Assembly (NCBI GenBank): GCA_902582605.1 | Contig: CACHSP010000001.1 | Coordinates: forward strand, 1-64,000 | Source of the DNA: an uncultured Pelagibacteraceae bacterium | Lineage (GTDB): Bacteria > Pseudomonadota > Alphaproteobacteria > Pelagibacterales > Pelagibacteraceae | Direction of reading: 5' to 3' | Length of the DNA stretch: 64,000 bases | Shown here: positions 19,234-26,875 of the stretch, in pieces | How the letters are laid out: every line of letters begins with the position of its first letter | How positions within the stretch are numbered: the stretch's first letter is position 1 | Program-made: the position numbers and the translations under genes | The notes under the pieces: generated by a model | The model's input: only the letters and a program-made list of their open reading frames with translations | Told to the model about the DNA's origin: nothing | Databases searched by the model: none

Positions 19234-20178
19234 TTAATTTAATTTTTTTGGAACTCGAAAAACAACGTTTTCTTTTATAATTTCCACTTCTTCTATAGTG
19301 ACTGTAAATTTATTTTTCAATTCTTTAATAAAATTTTCGACAAGTATTTCAGGGGCAGATGCACCAGATGAAATTCCGATTATATTTGAATTTTCAATTA
19401 AGTTGAATGGAATTTCACTTTGTGAGTGGATCAGTATTGAGTTTTCACACCCCGATTTTTTAGCAACCTCAACAAGTCTTACCGAGTTAGATGAATTTCG
19501 ACTACCAATAACAAAAAAAAGATCACACTTTTTTGCAATGTTTTTAACAGCCATTTGTCTATTAGTTGTTGCGTAACAAATATCTTCTTTCGCAGGCTCT
19601 CTAATATTTGAAAATTTTTCCTTAAGGATTGATATTATTTCTTTTGTATCATCTACTGATAGGGTTGTCTGGGTAACATAGGCAATCTTTTCAGAATTTT
19701 TTGGATCATAATTCTTTGCTTCGTCCTCATTTTGGATAAGGTCTATAGATCCTTTGGGCAGTTGTCCCATTGTTCCAATTACTTCAGGATGATTTTCATG
19801 CCCTATTAAGATTAAATGGTATCCAGCCTTATGAAGATTTTCAGCTTCTCTATGAACTTTAGAAACCAATGGACATGTTGCATCAACATAAGTCATATTA
19901 TAGTTTTTTGCATCTTGTGGAATTTTTTTTGGAACACCATGTGCAGAAAAAATAACTGGTCTAGTTTTATCTTCAATTTCTTCAAGCTCTTCCACAAATA
20001 TTGCACCTTTATTTCTTAGATCATCAACAACAAATTTATTGTGTACTATTTCGTGTCTAACGTAAACTGGAGAACCATACTTTTGAATTGATTTTTCAAC
20101 AATTTCAATTGCTCGTTCAACACCAGCACAAAATCCTCGTGGAGCAGATAATAATATTTTAAGTTCTTTGTTTTTCAT
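19234..20178 (-). CDS. ispH: 4-hydroxy-3-methylbut-2-enyl diphosphate reductase
   Basis: IspH (LytB) is the last enzyme of the MEP pathway and makes IPP and DMAPP. The 314-residue protein has the three cysteines that hold its iron-sulfur cluster: in APRGFCAGVERAI, in VDATCPLVSKVH, and in the later SGCENSILIHS/ICYATTNRQ region. The conserved TTN loop and EEVE end are present. It overlaps blh by 20 bases, which ties precursor supply to the carotenoid/retinal genes in one transcript. Confidence 0.95.
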   Translation of the reverse strand: MKNKELKILLSAPRGFCAGVERAIEIVEKSIQKYGSPVYVRHEIVHNKFVVDDLRNKGAIFVEELEEIEDKTRPVIFSAHGVPKKIPQDAKNYNMTYVDATCPLVSKVHREAENLHKAGYHLILIGHENHPEVIGTMGQLPKGSIDLIQNEDEAKNYDPKNSEKIAYVTQTTLSVDDTKEIISILKEKFSNIREPAKEDICYATTNRQMAVKNIAKKCDLFFVIGSRNSSNSVRLVEVAKKSGCENSILIHSQSEIPFNLIENSNIIGISSGASAPEILVENFIKELKNKFTVTIEEVEIIKENVVFRVPKKLN

Positions 20179-21103
20179 TTTTATCTAAAAGATACTCAAG
20201 TAATATATGTGGAAATGTTAAAGACGCCAAACCTATAAAAATGACTTTAATAATTGAGTTATCAAAATCATATTTAAAATTGAGCAAATAAATACCAACT
20301 AAACAAATAATAGCAGTTAATATAGTAAGTGGCATAGCCTTTTTAATAAAAATCAATAACCCATTTTTAATATTAGTGTTATCTAATTCGTAAATTAATG
20401 TGATGCTATGTCTTACAGAATGTAAAAAACAAAAATATGTAGTAAATGCTATTAAAGGAGAGAGGTAGTAATTTAAAATTAATATAGAAAAATAATCAAA
20501 AAAAATAGAAAAATTCTTTAAATCAAATTTTTTAATAAACAAAATAATACTCGAAATAGAACTTAAAATTATCCCTAAGTTTATTAATCTATTATTCTCA
20601 ATAAAACTTAAACTTAAATAAAAAATTTCATTATCAATTAATAGTAATTTAAATATTGCTATAGTTTCATCAAAATTAAAATACAATGGTGCCAAAATAA
20701 CAAGAGATCCTTTTAGGAAATACAGTATCCCTATAAATTGTGAATTATAGTCATGCAAAAATTGTGTATCTTCTTTACCAAAATGATATGAGGCAACCAG
20801 TAGAAATATTATTAACAAGACAGATGGTATTAATACCCAAAGTATTACAACCATTACAGCTATTAAGATATATGAAATATAAAATAGAGCTATATTTTCA
20901 ATTTTAAAAATCCTTAGAAGCTTACCACCTTTGATATGATCCAAAGACCCATGTGATATACCAATAATTAAAATTAAAAATAAACAAAATAATGGAGACA
21001 ATATAAAGTTACTAAATTTAAATAGTATTAAAGAAAAAATGTTACAGAATAAAAAAAAAATAAAAGAATGATTAAGATTTATTTTTTTTAGTTTCATATT
21101 CAT
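20159..21103 (-). CDS. blh: Beta-carotene 15,15'-dioxygenase, Brp/Blh family (retinal-forming)
   Basis: A 314-residue integral membrane protein of the Brp/Blh group, which cleaves beta-carotene into two retinal molecules. Likely iron-ligand histidines are in GISHGSLDHIKGG, SYHFGKEDT, FLHSVRHS and FPHILLEYLLD, and about eight to ten hydrophobic segments are visible. It is six bases downstream of crtY. Presence of blh implies a retinal protein such as proteorhodopsin elsewhere in the genome; none is encoded in this window. Confidence 0.92.
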   Translation of the reverse strand: MNMKLKKINLNHSFIFFLFCNIFSLILFKFSNFILSPLFCLFLILIIGISHGSLDHIKGGKLLRIFKIENIALFYISYILIAVMVVILWVLIPSVLLIIFLLVASYHFGKEDTQFLHDYNSQFIGILYFLKGSLVILAPLYFNFDETIAIFKLLLIDNEIFYLSLSFIENNRLINLGIILSSISSIILFIKKFDLKNFSIFFDYFSILILNYYLSPLIAFTTYFCFLHSVRHSITLIYELDNTNIKNGLLIFIKKAMPLTILTAIICLVGIYLLNFKYDFDNSIIKVIFIGLASLTFPHILLEYLLDKNEKQRT

Positions 21104-21109
21104 TTAGGT

Positions 21110-22180
21110 TTAATAAAATAAAGCTTTGATAAAAATCCATTTTGGCATTTTTAAAATTATAGTCAAATCCTCAAGAAAATTACTCTTATTGGAAAGAAAT
21201 TTGATAATTGTTTTAGGTGAACTTTGAAACATTTTAAAAAAAATTTCCGACATTTTTTTTGGATGTTTTTCAAGAACACGTAAAAATATTTCATCCAAAA
21301 ATTGATACTTTTTACTGATTTCAAATTTTTTAGTATTATGAATATTTTCAATATTTTTTCTTATAAATTTACTATGTTCTTGTATGTTTAAAAAGGTATA
21401 TCCAGTACTCAATCTTGTCATGCCACCGGCAGTTCCAATATTAATTTTATTTTTTTCATTTTTAAATGATGGGTAAAAAAGTGGAATTGCGCCTATTTCT
21501 TTATAAGTAATTTTATAATTTTTTAAATTTAATTTCTTTTCGATATATTCTTTTATTTGTTGATCATAATCTTTTTGAGAATCATCATTCATTTTCGAGA
21601 GCCAGGTACTTTCAATCAATGCTTTTTTTTTCGAGAAGGGAAGTGTGTAAAAAAAATGAACGCTTTCTCTTTGATCGCAATCGAAATCCATGAGATTAAA
21701 AATATTTTCATCGAAATAATTATTCTCTGTCTCTATTTCAACTCCACAAAAGTGTTGCCATAAATTTCTAAAGTCTTTTTTGATAGAGGGAACACTATTG
21801 AATATAAATGAATTTTTGATGTTGATGTCTTTCAGTTCCTTTGAAAAAAAGATATTTTTATTTTTCTTTAATGAATTATTTATTTTCTCATAAAACAAAC
21901 CACTATCGATGCTTTGATATGGATAATTTTCACATTCAAGAAAATTAGTTTTATTAGGTGCATTAATTGAAAAATTTTTCCAATTTTTTATGACACAATC
22001 ATCAAAATTATGCTCAGATACTCTCCAAAAAGACCAGGTCTTATCTCTTTTGTATTCATCTCGAGGCTCGATTATTGCTAAGGTTTTATTTTCTAATTTA
22101 TTATGGATCTCTAATTCATAAGCTAGAGATAAACCAGCACAACCACCCCCAATAATTATGTAATCAAATTCTTTCATCAA
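21110..22180 (-). CDS. crtY: Lycopene beta-cyclase
   Basis: CrtY turns lycopene into beta-carotene, the substrate of the next gene. The 356-residue flavoprotein begins with the dinucleotide-binding motif YIIIGGGCAGLSLAYEL and shows the family's SFWRVSEHNFDD region (DKTWSFW motif) and a C-terminal GTAGGMTRLSTGYTF segment. It overlaps crtB by 17 bases. Length is slightly under that of many CrtY proteins (about 380-390). Confidence 0.93.
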   Translation of the reverse strand: MMKEFDYIIIGGGCAGLSLAYELEIHNKLENKTLAIIEPRDEYKRDKTWSFWRVSEHNFDDCVIKNWKNFSINAPNKTNFLECENYPYQSIDSGLFYEKINNSLKKNKNIFFSKELKDINIKNSFIFNSVPSIKKDFRNLWQHFCGVEIETENNYFDENIFNLMDFDCDQRESVHFFYTLPFSKKKALIESTWLSKMNDDSQKDYDQQIKEYIEKKLNLKNYKITYKEIGAIPLFYPSFKNEKNKINIGTAGGMTRLSTGYTFLNIQEHSKFIRKNIENIHNTKKFEISKKYQFLDEIFLRVLEKHPKKMSEIFFKMFQSSPKTIIKFLSNKSNFLEDLTIILKMPKWIFIKALFY

Positions 22181-23015
22181 GATTAATTTCTTTATTAATC
22201 AATAAATGATCATGTTCAATTAGATCATCATTTTTATTTAGTAAAGAAAGTATAATTAGATCATAAATTGATAAAATCGTCTCTAAAACTTTTTCAAAGT
22301 TTGAAACGTAAATTTTTCCAGATTTACTATAATTTTCAAAGGTTTTCTTTTTCAAAATTTTATATCCAATTTTTCTGTATATTCTTCTAGCAACTAAAAT
22401 ACTAAATCTAAAACTTAGGGGAATTTCTCTTATGGAATAAAATGAATTTTTATAAAATGTATCTGCAAGTTTAATAGTTGAGTTAATTTCCTCAAAATTT
22501 CCATTTATATAACATCTATTTTTTTTTGAGTCCTCAATCACATCTCTTGATATATTAGTGAGTTGCATTGCTATACCAAGATCGATTGCAGATTTAAGGG
22601 ATTGTTTTTTACTCACTTTTAAAATTTTTGCCATCATCAGTCCGACTGTTCCAGCTACTCTATAACAATAGATTAAAAGATCTTTTCGAGTATCTATTTT
22701 TACATTTTGTTTTATGTCTGACTCTATCCCATCAAATAAATCATAAATTATTTCCAGAGAAATACTGAATTCGTGAATAATATTCCACATATTTTGAATA
22801 ACAGGATTCTCAAAATTTTTTTGTTTAAAATCATTTACAAATTTTTGGAATTTAATTTTTTTTATTTCTATTTCGCCTTCGTCATCTGCAATATTATCTA
22901 TAACTCTACAAAAATCGTATAAATAAGAACAATTTTTATAGGTTTTTTTTGGTAAAAAAAAACCAGCCCAATTAAACGATTTTGCGTAAATAGATAAATA
23001 ATTTTTAGACGGCAT
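22164..23015 (-). CDS. crtB: Phytoene synthase
   Basis: CrtB joins two geranylgeranyl diphosphates head to head. The Asp-rich motifs for Mg-diphosphate binding are visible: DFCRVIDNIADDE near residues 50-62 and the second around QLTNISRDVIEDS. Length is 283 residues, a bit short for the family. It overlaps crtI by one base and crtY by 17 bases. The geranylgeranyl diphosphate synthase (crtE) that would feed it is not in the window. Confidence 0.93.
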   Translation of the reverse strand: MPSKNYLSIYAKSFNWAGFFLPKKTYKNCSYLYDFCRVIDNIADDEGEIEIKKIKFQKFVNDFKQKNFENPVIQNMWNIIHEFSISLEIIYDLFDGIESDIKQNVKIDTRKDLLIYCYRVAGTVGLMMAKILKVSKKQSLKSAIDLGIAMQLTNISRDVIEDSKKNRCYINGNFEEINSTIKLADTFYKNSFYSIREIPLSFRFSILVARRIYRKIGYKILKKKTFENYSKSGKIYVSNFEKVLETILSIYDLIILSLLNKNDDLIEHDHLLINKEINLDERI

Positions 23016-24478
23016 TATAAAATTTTATCTAAAACCTTTGCTGAGGAAAGCACTCCAGGTACACCTGCCCCAGGATGAGTTCCTGCACCAACAAAATATA
23101 AATTGTTATAAATTTCAGATTTGTTATGAAATCTAAAGTAAGCAGATTGTGAGAATTTTGGTTGTATAGAAAAACCAGAACCATATTTTGTATTGAGATC
23201 TTTTTCAAAATAGTCAGGTGTCAAATAAAAATCTTCAACAATATTTTCTTTTAAGTTTGGCATTAAGTCATTTTCCATTTTCTCTACTACTAAATCTTTC
23301 ATTTTTTCACCCTCTAACGACCAATCAATTTTTGATTGGTTATTGGGAACAGGAACTAGAACATAGAAACAATCATGTCCATCTGGTGCCATGGATTTAT
23401 CAGTGGCAGTGGGTCTATGTAAATAATAACTAATATCGTTATTTAATTTTTTATTATTAAAGATGTCATCAAGATGCTCTCTATATTTATTGCCAAATTT
23501 AATGGTGTGATGTTCAACATTATCGTAGATTTTTTTGGTTCCGAAATAATAAACAAATAAACCCATTGAATATTCCATTCTATTTTTTTTCCACTTAAAC
23601 ATAAAAGAATTATTACTCTGGCCATTTAACATTTTTTCATAAACACGCGGTGGATCTGCATTACAAACCACTTTGTTAGCGCTTATTTTTTTTGAATTTT
23701 CTAATTGAACACCTGTAATCTCATTTTGATTTGAAATTATTTGAGTTACCTCAGAACCTTTTATTATCTCGATACCTTCTTCATTCATTAATTTTTCAAA
23801 ACCACTTATGATATTTCCTGTTCCACCCATAGAATAGTGAATGCCCCACTTTTTTTCTAAGTATAAAATCAATCCATATATTGAAGTTGTGGTAAATGGA
23901 TTTCCACCAACTAAAAGAGGATGCATGCTCAACATTCTTCTTAATTTTTCATTTTTAATATAAGATGATACTAGTGAATATACTGACTTATAGCTTTTGA
24001 GTTTGAGTAATGCGGGTAATTGTTTCATCATCACTAAAGGCTTGTCAAAGGGTACATCAGCTAGTTCTGTAAAACCTTTATCAAAAATTTTTTTGGTGAA
24101 ATTAACAAGTTTTTCATATCCTTGAGCATCCTCTTTATTAATAAGCTCAATCTGTCTTTTCATTTCATTTTCGTCACCAGAGTAATTGAACTTTGATTTA
24201 TCCTCAAAAATAAATTGGTACCAAACTTTAAGAGGTGTTAATTTAATATAATCATTTGGATTTTTTTGAAATAATTCAAATAATTCATTAATTAAATATG
24301 GAGCTGTAATTACTGTTGGACCACCATCGTAAATGAACCCATTTTTTTTAAAAACTCTTGCTCTACCCCCCAGGTCATTGTGTTTTTCAATTAATGTAAC
24401 TTTGTGACCCTTAGCTTTAAGGCGAAGAGCGGCTGCTATACCACCAAAACCAGAACCTATGACTACAGAATTCATCAT
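23015..24478 (-). CDS. crtI: Phytoene desaturase
   Basis: A CrtI-type flavoprotein of 487 residues that desaturates phytoene to lycopene. The N-terminal FAD motif is VVIGSGFGGIAAALRLKAKGH, and the C-terminal signature is NLYFVGAGTHPGAGVPGVL. It starts the carotenoid/retinal run crtI-crtB-crtY-blh-ispH. The start is the first of two consecutive ATG codons, 37 bases after atpF. In that gap TTTACA and TATAAA lie about 15 bases apart, a possible weak promoter; read-through from the ATP synthase genes is equally plausible. Confidence 0.95.
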   Translation of the reverse strand: MMNSVVIGSGFGGIAAALRLKAKGHKVTLIEKHNDLGGRARVFKKNGFIYDGGPTVITAPYLINELFELFQKNPNDYIKLTPLKVWYQFIFEDKSKFNYSGDENEMKRQIELINKEDAQGYEKLVNFTKKIFDKGFTELADVPFDKPLVMMKQLPALLKLKSYKSVYSLVSSYIKNEKLRRMLSMHPLLVGGNPFTTTSIYGLILYLEKKWGIHYSMGGTGNIISGFEKLMNEEGIEIIKGSEVTQIISNQNEITGVQLENSKKISANKVVCNADPPRVYEKMLNGQSNNSFMFKWKKNRMEYSMGLFVYYFGTKKIYDNVEHHTIKFGNKYREHLDDIFNNKKLNNDISYYLHRPTATDKSMAPDGHDCFYVLVPVPNNQSKIDWSLEGEKMKDLVVEKMENDLMPNLKENIVEDFYLTPDYFEKDLNTKYGSGFSIQPKFSQSAYFRFHNKSEIYNNLYFVGAGTHPGAGVPGVLSSAKVLDKIL

Positions 24479-24515
24479 TATAATTTATATTTTTTTGGAT
24501 AAATTGTAAAAAGTA

Positions 24516-25013
24516 TTATGAGTTAATTTTTTTTAACTCTTCTTTAGTTTCTTCTAAATTTTTCTGAAACAGCGTATCAAGTTTAGATTTATCAACTGAA
24601 GTTGTTATTATTTTTTTTACAGAGTCTATAGCTATTTTAACAGATACATCTTTAATCTCTTTAATCGCTACCTCTCTCATTTGATTAATTTTATTTTTAG
24701 CCAAATTTTTCTTAATTTCTGAAGATTTATGAAATTTGTCATTAAGCTCAATGATTAATTTATCAGCATCTTTCTTTGCCTGACCAAGTATTTCTTTACT
24801 TTCAGATTGCGCTGTGTCTAATTTTTTCTGAGCATTATCTAATAATATCTTTGCTTCACTTCTCAGTTTCTCACTTTCATCAATCTCATTTTTTATGTCT
24901 GAGATTAATTTATTAAGAATAGTATTAATTTTTTGAGGTACTTTTAAATATATCAGACCCCCAAAAAATATTACAAAAGAAACTGCGACCCAAAAAGTTG
25001 AATCAATGACCAT
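24516..25013 (-). CDS. atpF: ATP synthase Fo subunit b
   Basis: A 165-residue b subunit: one N-terminal membrane span (about residues 6-24) followed by a long charged helix that forms half of the peripheral stalk. It pairs with the b' subunit encoded just upstream, which it overlaps by 11 bases. The F1 genes are not adjacent, as is usual in alphaproteobacteria. Confidence 0.92.
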   Translation of the reverse strand: MVIDSTFWVAVSFVIFFGGLIYLKVPQKINTILNKLISDIKNEIDESEKLRSEAKILLDNAQKKLDTAQSESKEILGQAKKDADKLIIELNDKFHKSSEIKKNLAKNKINQMREVAIKEIKDVSVKIAIDSVKKIITTSVDKSKLDTLFQKNLEETKEELKKINS

Positions 25014-25593
25014 AATATTTATCTCCGTTTTTTTTTACCAGATCATCAACAATCGCAGAGATACTGCTATTATTAACTTCCGCTCCAATTAATTTTTTTA
25101 AAATTTCAGTAGATGTCACAACTGCAATTTTATTAATTTTTTCTGGAGCACTTTGTCTTAAAGTATCTATTTCTACTTCAGCTTTTTTGATTTCATCATC
25201 AATTTGTTTATCTAAAATCTCTTTTTTAGAATTAATATTTTTGATTACTTTTTCTCTAGCATCTTTAAAAATGTTCTTTGCTTCAATTTTACTCTTAAGA
25301 ATAATCCCATCAAATTCTTTAAGTTTAGCTTCACTACTTTCTCTTTGTTTTTCAGCTGCCTCAATATTTTCTTGGATTTGTGATTTTCTTAATTCTAAGT
25401 TTGCACTTATTTTGGGCAATATAAGTTTAGATAAAACAATATACAACACTCCAAAAGTGAGTACGAGCCAAAAAATTTGTGAAATCCAAAACTCTGGATC
25501 TAATTGAGGCATTCCTCCACTCTCTGCTGCAAAAATCTTATTTGTAAAAAAGAAATTTGCAATTGATGGATATAAAAATAGTTTTTTAAACAT
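25003..25593 (-). CDS. atpG: ATP synthase Fo subunit b'
   Basis: The second peripheral-stalk subunit (b', also called AtpF2 or AtpX), 196 residues. It has an N-terminal hydrophobic leader, then GGMPQLDPEFWISQIFWLVLTFG, the typical b' membrane anchor, then a long coiled coil. Split b and b' subunits are common in alphaproteobacteria and phototrophs. It lies three bases after atpE and overlaps atpF by 11 bases. Confidence 0.9.
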   Translation of the reverse strand: MFKKLFLYPSIANFFFTNKIFAAESGGMPQLDPEFWISQIFWLVLTFGVLYIVLSKLILPKISANLELRKSQIQENIEAAEKQRESSEAKLKEFDGIILKSKIEAKNIFKDAREKVIKNINSKKEILDKQIDDEIKKAEVEIDTLRQSAPEKINKIAVVTSTEILKKLIGAEVNNSSISAIVDDLVKKNGDKYYGH

Positions 25594-25596
25594 TAA

Positions 25597-25824
25597 TTAA
25601 AACGCGAAAAGAATAATCAATGCAACAACTAATCCAAATAATCCTGTTGCTTCTGCAAGAGCAAATCCTAAAAGCAAATTAGGAAATTGTTTTTGCGCTG
25701 CAGATGGATTTCTCATTGCACCAGATAAATAATTTCCAAAAATTATTCCGATACCTACTCCAGCTCCAGCTAAAGCTATAGCTGCAAGTCCTGCTCCAAT
25801 CATTTTTGCTGCTTCTAATTCCAT
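25597..25824 (-). CDS. atpE: ATP synthase Fo subunit c
   Basis: A 75-residue, two-span c subunit that forms the rotor ring. The proton-carrying carboxylate is the glutamate in GFALAEATGLFGLV in the second span, and the polar loop is around RNPSAAQKQ. No sodium-binding pattern stands out, so proton coupling is expected. It has the strongest ribosome binding site seen in the window, as expected for the Fo subunit needed in most copies. Confidence 0.96.
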   Translation of the reverse strand: MELEAAKMIGAGLAAIALAGAGVGIGIIFGNYLSGAMRNPSAAQKQFPNLLLGFALAEATGLFGLVVALIILFAF

Positions 25825-25829
25825 TATAT

Positions 25830-25836
25830 CCTCCTT
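25830..25836 (-). promoter_or_regulatory. Strong ribosome binding site of atpE
   Basis: AAGGAGG on the minus strand, five bases before the atpE ATG. Most genes in this window have weak or no such motif. The c subunit is needed at about ten copies per complex, so a strong site here makes sense as a way to raise its share from a common transcript. Confidence 0.8.
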
Positions 25837-25841
25837 ATAAG

Positions 25842-26576
25842 TTAATGGTGTAAATTTAATGCATCATTTAAATAAATGCATGTTAAAATTGCAAAAACAT
25901 AAGCTTGAAGAAAAGCAACTAGTATCTCCAAACCAGTTAAAGCAACTGAAAAACTCAGTGGAAGCCATCCACCAACAATTCCGAGGCTTACAACGAAGCC
26001 CCCGAAAACCTTCATCATAGTGTGTCCAGCCATCATGTTTGCAAACAATCTTACTGATAAGCTGATAGGTCTACTTAGATATGAAATAATTTCAATGACC
26101 ACAATTAATGGTAAAAGTACGATAGGAACACCACTTGGAACAAATAGTTTTAAGTAACCAAAGCCATGTTTTATAAAACCAATAACTGTAACTCCAATAA
26201 AAATAAAAGCTGCTAATATGAAAGTCACAATGATATGACTAGTCACTGTAAAAGTGTAAGGTATCATGCCGAACATGTTACAAAACAAAACAAACATAAA
26301 TAATGAAAAGATAAATGAAAAATATGGTTTAGCTTTTGAACCAGCAGTATCGCTGATCATTTTTGAAACAAATGAATAGCTTAATTCAGCTAAGAGCTGG
26401 ATCTTATTCGGAAGTATTGAGTTTTTCTTTGAACCAAGGTTGAATATTATTAAAATCGCAAGAGAACTAATGACCATGAATAAACTAGCGTTAGTAAAAG
26501 AAATATCAAAAGCGCCTACTTTTATTTCTGGACCAATCCTATAAACTTCGAATTGTGTCATTGGGTTAGCTGCCAT
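25842..26576 (-). CDS. atpB: ATP synthase Fo subunit a
   Basis: A 244-residue subunit a with five to six membrane spans. The essential arginine lies in SRPISLSVRLFANMMAGH, and the C-terminal span reads LEILVAFLQAYVFAILTCIYL with the conserved glutamate and glutamine. It forms the proton half-channels against the c ring. It is ten bases downstream of atpI and 17 bases upstream of atpE. Confidence 0.95.
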   Translation of the reverse strand: MAANPMTQFEVYRIGPEIKVGAFDISFTNASLFMVISSLAILIIFNLGSKKNSILPNKIQLLAELSYSFVSKMISDTAGSKAKPYFSFIFSLFMFVLFCNMFGMIPYTFTVTSHIIVTFILAAFIFIGVTVIGFIKHGFGYLKLFVPSGVPIVLLPLIVVIEIISYLSRPISLSVRLFANMMAGHTMMKVFGGFVVSLGIVGGWLPLSFSVALTGLEILVAFLQAYVFAILTCIYLNDALNLHH

Positions 26577-26586
26577 AAATCCTTAT

Positions 26587-26862
26587 CTATTTTTGCATTT
26601 TTTTTGCGGATCTAATTACATTAATTATACCTGCAACTACCCCTACAAAAAAAAATATTAAAATTAACCAGGGTTTAGTACCAAAGGTCTTGTCCAAAAG
26701 AAACCCAATAATTGTCCCTACGGCGACTGCTGAAACTAGCTCAGTACTTAGCTTAAAAGCAGTGCCAATTGGAGATTGATTATCTTTTTTATTTTCTAGA
26801 TCTCTTTTTGAAACCTTTTTCTTTGCAATCTCTAAGCGAGTTTTGAATGGATCTTTGGACAT
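26587..26862 (-). CDS. atpI: ATP synthase protein I (AtpI)
   Basis: A 91-residue protein with a charged N-terminal half and two membrane spans (about residues 44-60 and 65-84). The motif VGTIIGFLLDKTFGTKPW is the AtpI/F0F1-ATPase subunit signature. AtpI is thought to help assemble the c ring. It is the first gene of the Fo run and lies 13 bases after the smc stop. Confidence 0.88.
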   Translation of the reverse strand: MSKDPFKTRLEIAKKKVSKRDLENKKDNQSPIGTAFKLSTELVSAVAVGTIIGFLLDKTFGTKPWLILIFFFVGVVAGIINVIRSAKKMQK

Positions 26863-26875
26863 TTTAATTAATTAC

